64,000 nucleotides of DNA, taken from contig NC_081405.1 in NCBI RefSeq assembly GCF_030272615.1, forward strand, positions 156,042,454-156,106,453, read 5' to 3'. Of this stretch, positions 11,516-22,715 are shown one piece after another. Position 1 is the first letter of the stretch, and the number at the start of each line of letters is the position of its first letter. The position numbers and the translations under genes are program-made. The DNA is from Cryptomeria japonica (lineage: Eukaryota; Streptophyta; Pinopsida; Cupressales; Cupressaceae). The notes beneath the pieces were generated by a model. The model was not told where the DNA came from, did no database searches, and saw nothing but the letters and a program-made list of their open reading frames with translations.

Positions 11516-11887
11516 TTAGCCAAGGCATCAACATCTTTATTTCCTCCCGAAAAGGCATGTTTAGCCTCCCTTTTTGGTTGCACCCAAGGATTTGTTTACT
11601 TTCCATGTTTGGGTGAACTTTGAATTAATAATATTCATAACAAATTTTGAATCCCCTTCAATTACGACATTACTAAAGCCATAAGTTAGAATTCTTTTGA
11701 GGACCCACCAAACGACAATGACTTCAACTTCATTGTTGGTTTTTGTACCAATATATTTGACATATCCTTCTATTAATTTTCCCTTTGAATCTCTTATGAT
11801 TCTAGCAGCTGTGGCCACACTAGGGTTTCTTTTACTATATTTGTCAAAATCCAACTTGATCCTTTCTTGGCTTCCTCCATCGTACAT
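11516..11887 (-). pseudogene. Plant RNase H-like domain remnant
   Basis: Read on the minus strand from 11887, the protein has KLDFDKYSKRNPSVATAARIIRD, then KLIEGYVKYIGTKTNNEVEV, LTYGFSNVVIEGDSKFVMNII and, in a shifted frame, HAFSGGNKDVDALANEGLK. This is the order of the plant RVT_3/RNase H-like fold: a first-strand Asp in DFDG-S-NP, a Glu in NNxxE, an Asp in EGDS, and a terminal H-x3-GN-x-DxLAN. The family's Gly after the first Asp is Lys here. Such domains occur in LINE-type elements and as short host proteins, often in multi-copy form. A frameshift near 11575 and a truncated N-terminus mark it as dead. No RT lies next to it. Confidence 0.72.
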
Positions 11888-12553
11888 GCTTCCTTAAAAT
11901 TTTCTTGCTAACTTTAATTTTATCAATTATGCAAGTAACTCTCCATCACCTTCTAATATACAGTTCCAGTCCTACAAATAGGGACAACCACCTGAGTTTT
12001 GTGGAGTTTGAAGTCCAGAAGGTTTGCTATATCCTTCTTTGTTGGCCTTTCTTGTCCCTTGTTTGGTTATAGTGCAAGATCTTTGTCTAAACCTTTTGAT
12101 ACTTAGGCATTGTATTTTTTCTTATGATTGGGGGTTGCAAGAAAAAAAAACCAACATATACAATATTAGAGATTTGGGCAGAAATTATAAAAGCTAGAAA
12201 TAAGTTTTTTCTCACACATAATAATTTAATGCTTATATATGTTTATTTTATTAAATATATTTACACATTTATAAGAATTGTATATCTTATGTTATAGGAA
12301 ACCTTCTATAAGCCTCAATCCTTGAATTTCTTTTATAGAATCCATTTTTAGCCAAAATAATCAAGGTAGGAAGGCTTAGGTAAGAAGGATTAATGATAAC
12401 ATTTAGTCTTTTACCCTTATGTGTTAGAACTAGAGAACAAAAAAAATATGTTTAAACATTTAAAGGTTGAGTGACATTATTTCTCTTATCTTAGAGAGTG
12501 AGAGGAATCATCAACAAAGAAAGAGATTTGTTGAAATAGTAGCATAGGGTAGA

Positions 12554-12720
12554 TTTAGTAGTTGCAAAAATGAAATGATAGAAGTGTTTTTCTTACATTA
12601 GAAAGGGCAAGTGATTTAAATGAGGACTCCCTTGGGCATGGAATATATACTAGGAGTTGCAAAAAATGAAGTGCTAGGATTTTTTGGTACATTAGAAATG
12701 GGGAGTGATTTCAATGAGAA
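12554..12720. repeat. Tandem duplication of about 94 bp
   Basis: AGTAGTTGCAAAAATGAAAT...AAGTGATTTAAATGAGGA (about 12558-12625) is repeated in diverged form at about 12652-12720 (AGGAGTTGCAAAAAATGAAG...GAGTGATTTCAATGAGAA). It lies just upstream of the TRIM-like element. Confidence 0.7.
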
Positions 12721-12723
12721 CCA

Positions 12724-12981
12724 TTGGAATATTTAGTAATTCCTCCCACTTGCATAGTTTTATGCTTTTAATTTTTTAGCTTTATTTAGATTGACTATGC
12801 AATAAAAACTATTTAGTTTCTTTCTTTATTTGTAATAATGCAAGATTTGGATGTATTTAAGACCTCTATATAGTGAGGCAATTGTAGTTCATTCATCATC
12901 AGTTAATTTGATCCTTAATCATTTAATCAAGAAGCTTTTGTAATCTCTTGAATCAATAAAAAATTATTTGTATTTCTTTCA
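12724..12981 (+). repeat. TRIM-like element 5' LTR
   Basis: It starts around TGGAATATTTAGTAATTCC and ends TTTCTTTCA before the primer-site-like sequence. A TATA-like TCTATATAG lies at about 12866-12876 after AAGACC. It pairs with 13716-13970. Confidence 0.65.
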
Positions 12982-13046
12982 TTTGCTACAAGAGCGGGAC
13001 AATCAAGGGATTATTGAAAATCTAATCGTAGCTAAAGACAAAGAGA

Positions 13047-13319
13047 TTGTTGAAAAATAATTTGCAAGCTAAAGCTCTAACAAGTCATGATGATAGAAAG
13101 CAAGCCACAAAAAGAAGGTTTGTAGCCCCTTTAAGTAAGCTGAAGCCAAAATTAATTCACTACTCAAAAGAAGAAGCAATCCATGATATTTTTCTCGAAA
13201 GGGCGAAGTATTTTCAAAGCCAACAATGTCAAGCCTGCTTTCAATGCAAAAACCACCTCCTCAAGAAGGTGAAGGCAACACTCAAAAGAAGAGACCAAAT
13301 TCAAAGAAATTTGGCATAA
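13047..13319 (+). CDS. Small basic ORF inside TRIM-like element
   Basis: A 90-residue open reading between the two LTRs, very rich in Lys, Arg and Gln (RKQATKRRFVAPLSKLKPK, LKKVKATLKRRDQIQRNLA), with one CQACFQCK cluster. It could be the relic of a gag, since it lies where gag would be and has nucleic-acid-binding composition. I recognise no family. TRIM elements usually encode nothing, so it may also be chance. Confidence 0.3.
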   Translation: MLKNNLQAKALTSHDDRKQATKRRFVAPLSKLKPKLIHYSKEEAIHDIFLERAKYFQSQQCQACFQCKNHLLKKVKATLKRRDQIQRNLA

Positions 13320-13715
13320 ATTACTGAGTTTCAATCCACCTTTGAAAAAGGTGAAACCCTTCATCTATAAGGTTGTTGAAGGAGAAAAGGCAAAGCTATC
13401 ACAAATCGAAAAAAAACTTGATTTGTATGAAGAAGATCACGAATCTTGTAAAAGTCACAAAATTAGTCAAAGTCACTGATATAAGTTGTGCGAGGAAGCC
13501 AAATCCATGTCTTCAAAAAGACTTAAGGATTTTGACGCCAAATCCCAGTAGAGATCGTTGCATAATGCATTGTGGTGGGAGAGAAACCTAATGAATTGAA
13601 AGAAGAAGTGAAATTAGTTGAAGATAAGGCATTGCCATTGAGAGAAGATCTCAAGATCAGATATATAATTATTTTTTGTGTTAAAGCCATTAGTGGTTGA
13701 AATTAACTAGGAGAT

Positions 13716-13970
13716 TGTTAAAATATGTAGTTATTCCTCCCACTTGCATAATTTAATGCTTTTAGTTGTTAGCTTTATTTAACATGGCTATGCAAAAAAA
13801 TATATTTTAGTTTTTTGCTTTATGTCTAATAATGCAAGATTTGGATGTATTTAAGACCTTTATATAATTAGGCAATTGTACTTCATTCATCATCAATTAA
13901 TATGATCTTTGATCATTTGATCAAGAAGCTCTTATCTCTTGAATCAATAGAACAATTTATTTGTGTTACA
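13716..13970 (+). repeat. TRIM-like element 3' LTR
   Basis: It starts TGTTAAAATATGTAG after AGGAGAT and ends GTGTTACA. It matches 12724-12981 through the whole length with many substitutions and a few indels, so the insertion is old. Confidence 0.65.
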
Positions 13971-14689
13971 ATTTTGTACTTCTTCAAGAATTCCCTTGGG
14001 TGTGAAATCTTCACTAAAAAAATATACCAAGCACTCCTAGTTTAGACTTCCACGTGAAGGTGATGAAGAATTGTGAGTCACTAACAATGAGACCATCTAA
14101 TTAGGCTTTAGTTTATTGATTTAACAATTAATTATGAGGCAAGAAAATTTAATATAGCCACTTAAAGATCCTATTGGTAACCAATAATATTATCTTTATA
14201 AGTCCTATGATCACTTATATAAAAAAACACGTTCCACCCAAGCAAAATAGAGACCATGCCTACCATTGTGGTAGAGTAATTGATAACATCTATAAAATAT
14301 GCTTTCTATGATACTTCTTTGATTTTAAACTCCTTCACATCCCCATTTTAAATGGAGTGGAAACACTTAAATAAAGATGTTATTCAATAAAATGTCTTAC
14401 TTCAAATTCTTTCTTACTAAAGATTAATATATAAATTGAGGATTAAATCAACTTTCCAATATTTTAAAAATTGATATTGAAACATATACTTCAAAACGTC
14501 TATTGCCAATTATTTTATTTATCAATATATATTTGATTCTTTATTTGATATAACTTGTTTTGTTACCCATTTATTAGACACAAACACAACCATTACTAAT
14601 ACTTTATTTTACAAATAATATATTAATGTTTTACTACCGTTTACAACGAATAGCTATTAGAACACATTTATGTAATGGGTGCTTTCCCC
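13971..14689. other. No gene recognised
   Basis: Very AT-rich sequence without a supported feature. Confidence 0.5.
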
Positions 14690-15030
14690 TAGTTGAGATT
14701 GACAGATCTTTCTTGCTCCGCATGTCTTTTAAAACATAGACGGCGTGCTTCGACGGGATTGCTTACAAGAAACGTTTTTTATGGATTCACTCCCTCTATT
14801 CTCAATGCTCTAACATGTGCTTTCTCCTCATCTCTACCTTGTCAATGCTGTCCTAGTCGTCGGTTAATTGCGATGACTAAATTCTCCTCGCACTCACCAT
14901 ACAATATAGAATAATATTATTATGTACTATTCAATTTTCCAACTCGTGTTTCAAATGGCGGCAGTCTATTTCAGAACAGCTGGGCCGCAGGATATACAGG
15001 AATACCGGGAAGGTTAGCAAGGTACTGATG
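14690..15030 (+). other. CpG-rich islet, possible gene 5' end
   Basis: This stretch is much richer in C+G and in CpG than its surroundings (CATAGACGGCGTGCTTCGACGGG, AGTCGTCGG, TTGCGATG, CTCGCAC, CAAATGGCGGCAG, GGGCCGCAGG, ATACCGGGAAGG). Two readings are possible: a 73-residue ORF at 14693-14914 (LLTRNVFYGFTPSILNALTCAF...) and an ATG at 14957 (MAAVYFRTAGPQDIQEYREG), which runs into donor-like AAG/GTTAGC and AAG/GTACTG sites. I recognise neither. It could be the first exon and leader of a gene or gene fragment. Confidence 0.35.
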
Positions 15031-17939
15031 GGAAATTAAAAGTTTGTTAATGTTATTTGAATTATCTTTACTTTGTTGGTGAAGTTGATTGGATTTGAAT
15101 TACTCTAAATGCTGGATAGCCACAGATGTAATTGTGAGGTCTTTTTTAATAAGTTTGTTGTTTTCATTCATGGCCGACAGAAATGTAATCTAATGATTCG
15201 CTTTGCCATTCATTAGTCTATAATAATGTTTGAGTTTTACCTTCTTAATAACTCTCTTTAAATGAGCTATTTATTTTTTTATATATTACCATTACACAAT
15301 TAAAAAAAATAAAAAAAATCTTATAAATAATGTCTACTGACATTATAAAAGATAAAAAAGTTAGTTTTGTGCCTCAAATGACTTTGATAAGATGGACATT
15401 TCTTAGCTAAAGAGGTATTAACTTTGACTTGTATTCTTAATACCAACAAATTACCTTCTATCATTTTTCTAAAAATTACAATTGATATATGTCAAAGAAA
15501 GGAAATAAATTCTTTAACTTTAATCTAGACAAATCTAGAAATATGCATACATAAGCATAAATTAACCTAGTTTAATAATTAAGTAATTTGTGCGTATACA
15601 TGTTTTGAATAATAAAAGTTGAAAATGTAGAAGTTAAATGTAAAGAAGAGAGTTATTTAGCTACATGACCAAAGAATGAATGCCTTTAATAAAGATTTTG
15701 GAATTTGGACTATCACTATCTTAGAAAAGTGTGTTCTAAGCTTATATCTTGTCTTGAGATTATAAAGTTTTGTTTGTATTGTGGTGATTTGATTTCGTAG
15801 ATAAGGGTTGGATACATGCCCATAGAAATATTGTACACATGAAAGTGATTTATAAGTATGTGTATATTTTCTTTGTGATTCCTGTAATTGATTTTATTTC
15901 TTGTACCTTTTAGTTGATATAAATGTTGACTGTGTTTAAAAATACTTTTGAAGATTTTTATATTGCAAGGGGGCATGTACATTTATGTCAACCCTCATAA
16001 ATGTGTATTAAAAATAAAATAGAATAGATCTCAACCATTCAAATGCTCCTAAGATGAATGTTGAGTTTGAGATTCCTTTTAGAGTACCAAAATGAAGTAT
16101 TCCCTTAATGCAAATGGTAATGGTCAAATTGATTAAAGAGGATAAAATTTTATGAGATGACAAAATGAATGGAATTGGATGTTTCAAATGCAATAACTTA
16201 GTAATAAATAATATAAATGTGTGTGAATTTGAGACTTGGTTGGAAGACATGGGTGCGAGGGAAAACATTAAATTTAAATGTTAAAATTTTTGGGTCAAGT
16301 CCATGACTTTGTGATTGAAGTTATCCTAATAGAAATGGTTTGGGACATAAAAGGGCTTTAATTAAGATAGGAAACAAATCTATAAGAATAAATAAAATAA
16401 ATGTAATTATTTTGTGGATTGGGGGAATATATTGGTATCCTTGGTCCTATGGAAGTGACCTAGGACATGAAAGGGCTTAGATTAAGATAGTTAATTAAAG
16501 CATAGGGATACATGTGTGGATATGTACAATAATGTATCAATTGGAAGAATATATTAGAGTGTGTACATGTATGGATAGTGTAGGGAATAAATACACAAAT
16601 GTGTGTCAATAGATGAGTATATAGCATGTGCAAGGTGTTAAATTTTACATAATATTGTACATTTATTGATATAAGTATGTATTGACCAAATGGGAAATGG
16701 TATGGCTATAAAAATTGCATTGTTATATTTTCTCCCCGCTTTGGGGTTTATGTGAATCTTATAATGATCATTTTTCATGTGGTCGGATATAAATCAATGA
16801 ACCTTATAGATTAATCCTTTTATATGTTCTCTCTTTCGTAACTAGTAAAATATAAAAAAGTGTGCCAAGAGTAGCTTCCTTAACATAATTAGAAGGAAGA
16901 ACAATAATTTGAATCTATTTAATGTGGGTGTCGCATTGAGATATTATATTATATTTATTTAATATTGGGGAAAGATACTAAAAAGGTGAAAACATAGTAC
17001 CTAATATTAAATGAGGGGTCAATGGTTTTGTATTCACATGGTTTTGTGGTATATAGTTTTACCATATCACTAGTTGTATTTTGTGTAAGCTTGATTCTAT
17101 AAAAGAAGCACATGTTAGTGGTTTAGGTTTGGATGGTTGAGTGGGGTGTCATTATCGAGTCTTTTTGAGGAGAGCAAAAATGGACCTCACCATTGGATCC
17201 AGGTTGGCTAAGAGACATATTTTGGAGAAGTTAAAGAAATAATTTTTTTAGCTAGAGAGCCACAAGGCCATCAAATTCCATCTGTAGAAAAGAAAAAAAT
17301 GAAAAATATAATTACCCCATTGGAGATTTAATAAAATTGCAAATTTATTTAAAAATAAAAAGAATATTTGTATGGGGGCATTAAAAAGGTGTTAAAAAAT
17401 AAAAAAATAAGTGGGTGGGGGTTTGTAGATTCTTGACCCCACGTACCATAGTGGGTACCAACATTGGCAATATTGACACTGCTAAAACTAATCTTCAGTT
17501 CCTTGGCCCACTAAACCCTTTATAGCTTTACCAGTGGGAGTTGTCAGCCATAGGTTATCGATTGCAAAAAATAGAGGCCCAAAACAATTTTTTTAAAATG
17601 CTTTGTAATTTGTAAATAAAAAATACTACTTATTAAAGAAAATTTTCTCATGTCCATAAAGTTTTAGTATTGTTGACCACCAAAAATTGTATGTTTTAAT
17701 TTTTAGAAATCAAGCTAGATTAAATTTTGGGGTTAAGTTCAACTTGTCAACCACCCCAATTTTTTTAATTTGAAACTTTAGAAAATGAAGTTAAGCCAGA
17801 TTGGAGTAAGTTTTTAAATCCAACAATTTATTGTCCTATAGTCTAATTGGCTATTTTTCTTCAACGAAGCATAAATTTCACTTGGGTAATCCATTTTTTG
17901 ACTTCTTGTACTTGTTGAAAAGTTGGTTTTGAGTACTAC
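15031..17939. other. No gene recognised
   Basis: About 2.9 kb of AT-rich, CpG-poor DNA. A block of about 50 bp containing GACATAAAAGGGCTTTAATT (near 16345) recurs as GACATGAAAGGGCTTAGATT (near 16465). Otherwise I see nothing. Confidence 0.5.
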
Positions 17940-20255
17940 TTAGTGGTACATGTTTTTGATTAGATTAGTAGGGAGGAAGCCCTGAACCGGAGAAACAACA
18001 ACCATTAGCACACAAAAACTGATCTCCCTTAAAAAATAATCAAAAAATTTCATCACCCTATAGCTATTTCTACTAATACGAAGAAGCTTCCAGCTATTAA
18101 ACCAAATAATAATAACTAACCTATTAACCTTCTCCTTAGAGATAATAATCATAGAGTTCATATTAGCATTAAGCCTATCATAAACATTTCTAGAAAAGTC
18201 ATAAACTAAACAATTAATCGAAAGGGGTTCGCAGACCCCACAATTGTTCTCAAAACGACAAGTCATAACCATAAAAGCATTAACAAAAACATAACTAAGA
18301 ACAACTACTCTTTCTTGAGTAGGTTCCAATTTTTCTTTAACCTTCCCAGATTCTGAATCCATGAATCATCCTGGTCCATGTCCTTCTCCTCATTCAGCTC
18401 ATACTTGCCCTTCCTAGCCTTCTTCTTTTAATTCCTTGGAATTCTTCCATGACCAAAGATCGTCCCCATAACAACATTGTTCATGATCCCATCAGTAATT
18501 TGGCAAAGTGAATTGACATCATCGCATAATTCATTAATTTTCCTGTCCAATTCCTCATTTTTCTGCTCCAGAGTAGACAATCTTTCTTTCATTTCAATTA
18601 ACTACCACTTCAACTTATAACTCTCATCATGATTAGTAGACATGGGAGAACACTTAACCATTTCATCTTCTTCTGAGTTGTAAGGGTCCATTGGGCTTCT
18701 AAGCAGGGAATCGTGTTCAATTTCCATTTTACTACTCTCATCCTCCCTTTCCTCTTCATCCTTAGGTTCACTTTCAAAATTACTACTCTCATTTCTCAAT
18801 TCCACTTCTTCCTCCATATCCTTATTGGGGTTATCATTCTTCTCTTCATCCTCCACCTGGAAATCATCATCTTTAGGGTTATCCTTCAAATCCTCTTCCT
18901 CATCAAGTTCATAAATTTCCCGAAGGGGGGAATTAACCCGTTTAAACTCATTTTTCTCATAATTAATTCTCCCTTTAGCCCGAAGATGGACCAACCTTCT
19001 TTCCCCCAAGCCACGGTCATACAATTTCTGATTCTCATCTTTTTCCTCTTCTTTCTCTGAGTTATGCAACTCTAAGTCAATGGTGATACTCGACCCAGCC
19101 GAGTCACTGCTGATCTTCTTTGCTTTTCTTGGGGTGTTTTTGGGGGTTTAATGCTTTCGTTTATCAAGGTTAGTATCAAGCATAGCCAATTCCAAGGAGT
19201 CCTTTTCAAGGACCACAACTGAACCAGTAGAAATGGTTATCATAGAATCAACAAGGCTGAGAGAGTTGTGGGTTTTCAAAATTGAGGGTGAAAGTTTAGG
19301 GGTTTTAGCATAAAACTTCTTGGAGCTACCAACATTACTAGATGCCGGGGAAAGACTACTAACAGTTGGGGAATGATCAACAACAAATTTGTACATCAAG
19401 TAAATGAGACCTTGATGGAGTGGGGGATTTGCCCCATTTTGAATATAGGTTTTAAGGGAGGAAAAGAGAAAAAAGGGCATATTAATTTATGCATATTCCT
19501 AACATGGTTGAGGATAGGGAAGTGGTACCCATGCATAGTTGGGTACTGCCCCTTAAGAGTAAAATAACTCATAACATAATAACTAACTAGCGGATAGGGT
19601 TGAGGTAAAGCAAAATGGTCATACCCATTGGTTTCTCGCCCTTTCTGAAGAATCTTCTCATAAAATTCTTGTAATCCCCCACACTCTTCCTTTCCACTAG
19701 CTCTCCATCGTTCTGAAGACTAGTAACCTTTGCAATTTAATCAGGAGTAACAGTGAAGGAGATTCTACCAACTGTGACCTTCCCATTCTGCCAAGAGTTG
19801 CAGACCCTGACAGAGAGCTCCTTGTTGTAGCCTTTAAACACTAAGAAGAAAGGGGTAAAACTCGCTTCATGAATATTATCCCACAACTCCTTATTATCTC
19901 TAGGTTCTTCATAATTTTTAGGTTCAATGCGTTTGAGAGGGCCCTCCATTTCTGAATTGGTATGAGCAGTGGGAACAAAGATTCTGTGAAAGCGACCAGA
20001 CAAAAGATTACAAATTTTCCTTTTCCTGCTACATTTGGAAGATAACTTTTTAAAATTATCAAACCAGAATTTAATCTTTCTGAGGTCCTTGCATGTGCGA
20101 CACCCGTTGAAATCATTACTCATAAAGGTAGCATAAAAATCTAAGTTTCTCCTTGACTTTATCATGAAATCCAAATCTTTCCCGAACGAAGAGTAATCAT
20201 CAACTGAAGCCATCGTACTCACTTTGGAAAAGTTCTTGTCCACATCATAGACCAT
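17940..20255 (-). pseudogene. Decayed multi-part ORF of unknown family, acidic middle
   Basis: I do not recognise a function. On the minus strand four coding-like blocks follow each other. First (20255-19737) is MVYDVDKNFSKVSTMASVDDY...NSWQNGKVTVGRISFTVTPD, which continues after a stop into IAKVTSLQNDGELVERKSVGDYKNF. Next (about 19480-19148) is FLFSSLKTYIQNGANPPLHQGLIYLMYK plus a Ser/Pro-rich segment. Then (19069-18602) comes a strongly acidic Glu/Asp-rich segment of 155 residues. After a TAG there is a heptad-like MKERLSTLEQKNEELDRKINEL near 18590. Last (18362-17940) is a 140-residue tail. A globular N-terminus, an acidic linker and a coiled coil recall gag-like proteins of plant repeats. 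That is inference only. Several stops and frameshifts make it a pseudogene. Confidence 0.5.
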
Positions 20256-21911
20256 GTAGGTAAACTAACTAGAAATAAAACCCATGGGGACATGACGTCG
20301 AGTCATCTTCAACCTACATAAGCTCGTGTAGGGGTCCACCGTATAAAAACCATATTGAAAAAAGTTCATCAAGGTACAAAATTTGAAAAATCCAATAGTC
20401 TAGCCAAGAATATCCTCATCTTGCTCTTTTTTCTAACTTTGAATTTTCCTATGAAGGAAAAGGACCCCCACCTTGGTGGGCCCAATGAGTGCACACATAA
20501 TTTTTTTGAAGAAATTCAAACTAGCGTCTCTATTCCATTTCCCGCCTTCTTTTTAGGTTCTTTCCTGTGCGAGGATTTCTTTTAGCTCTCTAGAGCTGTT
20601 CTCGAATTTGAAAACCTACCAATCCAACATATTGAGACTTTGATTTTCTATAAGGTCAACTGACCTATTACCTTCTCTATAGACATGTTGTATTCTAATT
20701 TCATCAAACAACTCTATCAGCCATTTACATCTATCAATAATCTCTTTGATTTCTCACGGAGGAGAGGTGACATTATTGAGACAATTGACTATGAGTTTAG
20801 AATCTCCTTCCAAAATGATATTTTTTCTTAGTGGTATATGTTGGGTTCCCCGATTTTGACATTTTGATATATTTTGGGGGCCTAGAATTTAGATGTTCTC
20901 ATTGTCATGGTTTTTTTCATCAATTTTGCATACATAATCAAATTTTTTATTTCTAATAGGCATTTGAGAGCATGTTTAGTCTACTACACAATGATGCTAT
21001 AATTTTACTAGATTGATGATTATGGAGAATTGTGTACTTGTTTGATCACTTATAAGTGCTTATAATTCGAGGTGTGATAATGTGAATATCTAGAAGAATG
21101 AAGAAGTCAAACCTTAAGGGAGTGAATGTTTTTATTTGATAGTTATGATGCTACAATTAATTATTAGATTTTGTGCTTTCTTGTTCAAGTTTCAAGTGTG
21201 TTCAGACTTGGACTTTGATGGTGAAAGGTACACATGTAGTCTTTAGTTTTGAGGACATGTTTGGACATGGTTTGAGACTTGGAGTGTCGTGTGAGTTATA
21301 GTTGAGTGTAGATACAATTTGGGTGATGATTATAGTGTCATGGTTATGCAGCTATACTTTTGCATTGATGATCATTTTTGTGGTGGTTTGGTGGTGTTTC
21401 AGTTTGATTTTAAGAGGTTGTTTATTATCTCTTTGATTCTTATTTGGTTCCTTGAATATGGTAGTTTGTTGCGGACATGTTTGGAAAATTAAATGTGAGA
21501 TGCATTTGGTGTTTGACTCATTTAGTATACAAGATTATTCTCTTTGATATTTAAGATTGTAGTTTACTAATGTGATGATGAGTTTGCATGTTTTAGTGTT
21601 TAACCTTCAAGTTTTGCAATTGTGTAGGATGATCACCTATTTAGTTGCAATGGATGACTTGGATGTGGATTGTCTATATCCACTAGGTTTGATTCAATGT
21701 TGATGTAAAATGTGTTTGTTGGCCAAGTATGTGGTTATTAGTGCATTTGTATGTTTTCTTTGGGATGATAGGATGGATGAAGTTTATAGTACCTAGATAG
21801 TTAGTGTTGGGACTTGTAGCATGTTGGTTAATCGTGATGTCATGATACCTTGATTATTTACTGGTTACAATTTTTAGTGTGAACATTTGATAGAGATGTT
21901 TTGGTGGTGTA
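20256..21911. other. No gene recognised
   Basis: T- and G-rich sequence on the plus strand with no supported ORF. A TGTTGGGTTCCCC block near 20839 has an LTR-start look, but I found no partner. Confidence 0.4.
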
Positions 21912-21916
21912 GGATT

Positions 21917-22710
21917 TGTTTATGGTGAAAGTGGAAACAACAATATTGAAAGACTAAATAGATTCAACCACAAAACCCTAGCCTAACAACAACAAAGATC
22001 CACCATAACATATGAAGATTACCTAAGACAATATAAATCAACAAATCAAAAAGATTATACCATCACATGTCCAATAGGGTTTGAATCTCCATTCTTCCTA
22101 TCTCCATTGATCTTGCTTTATATATTTTCTCTTAGATTTTATGTGTGCACAAGAGCTCAACAAAGAACAGAAATGTGGTTGATAACTTGATCGCATATGA
22201 AAGTTTGAATGCTAGAAGGCTTGAAGGATCGATTAGATTAGCTAATTAGAATGATTAGGGTTGATAATGAAGGAAGCATCTCCTTATATAGAAGACACTG
22301 TAAGAAATGGAGGGATAAGATTGAGAGATGTAAAAGATAAATGGCCGGCTAAGATTAGAGGGTAGGTAGAGGAAATAAGAAAATAATGAGAGTGTAGGTA
22401 GTGTAGGAATTAAGAGATGAATGACATGTGTCATGGGCGGAAAAGGTTAATGAATTAATTAAATAAATAAAGATTTATTTAATTAATAGAGGAAGTGGGA
22501 TCAATTAAATAAATAAGATATTTATTTAATTTAGGAAAAGAGAATTTAAATAAATAAAAGTATTTATTTAAATGAGAAATAAAGCTAGAAGAGGATAAAT
22601 GAATTAATTAAATAAATAAAGATTTATTTAATTAATAGAAGAATTAGGCTCAAATAATTAAATAAATAAAATATTTATTTAATTAGATAGGACAATTTTA
22701 GGTGTCTACA
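21917..22710 (-). repeat. Solo LTR with TSD GGATT
   Basis: A 794-bp block with TG...CA ends is flanked by perfect 5-bp duplications, GGATT at 21912-21916 and at 22711-22715. Read on the minus strand it starts TGTAGACACCTAAAATTGTC and ends CACCATAAACA. A TATA-type CTATATAAGGAG lies on the minus strand at about 22273-22284, so the minus strand is the likely sense. No internal region or second LTR is present, so it is a solo LTR left by recombination between two LTRs. Its U3-like half carries five AT-rich inverted repeats. The start resembles that of the solo LTR at 49509 (TGTGTAGTCACATAAATCTGTCC on the plus strand). Confidence 0.85.
22452..22686. repeat. Five AT-rich inverted-repeat modules
   Basis: Five near-perfect palindromes of about 30-36 bp, of the type AATTAAATAAATA...TATTTATTTAATT, lie at about 22454-22488, 22503-22532, 22543-22571, 22602-22637 and 22656-22685. 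They are separated by short G-containing spacers. They sit inside the solo LTR. Confidence 0.85.
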
Positions 22711-22715
22711 GGATT

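Larger units (their letters stand above)
12724..13970 (+). mobile_element. TRIM-like non-autonomous LTR element (1.25 kb)
   Basis: Two diverged direct repeats of about 255-258 bp bracket about 730 bp. Both have the same order of blocks: TATTCCTCCCACTTGCATA, AATGCAAGATTTGGATG, TTTAAGACC(T)CTATATA, CATTCATCATCA and CTCTTGAATCAATA. The first repeat is followed by TTGCTACAAGAGCGGGA, which resembles the tRNA-Met primer site TTGGTATCAGAGC with three changes. The second is preceded by a short purine run, AGGAGA. No pol is present, and the small size is that of a TRIM. A 5-bp target-site duplication is not visible, so the outer ends are approximate. Confidence 0.68.

Noticed and set aside
16318-16490. 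Short repeated phrase GACAT(A/G)AAAGGGCTT
   Set aside because: Only about 50 bp and two copies. No ends or context to name it.
18713-19060. Hydrophobic plus-strand ORF resembling a membrane protein
   Set aside because: It is the antisense of the acidic Glu/Asp-rich minus-strand segment, which always gives Phe/Leu/Ile-rich peptides.
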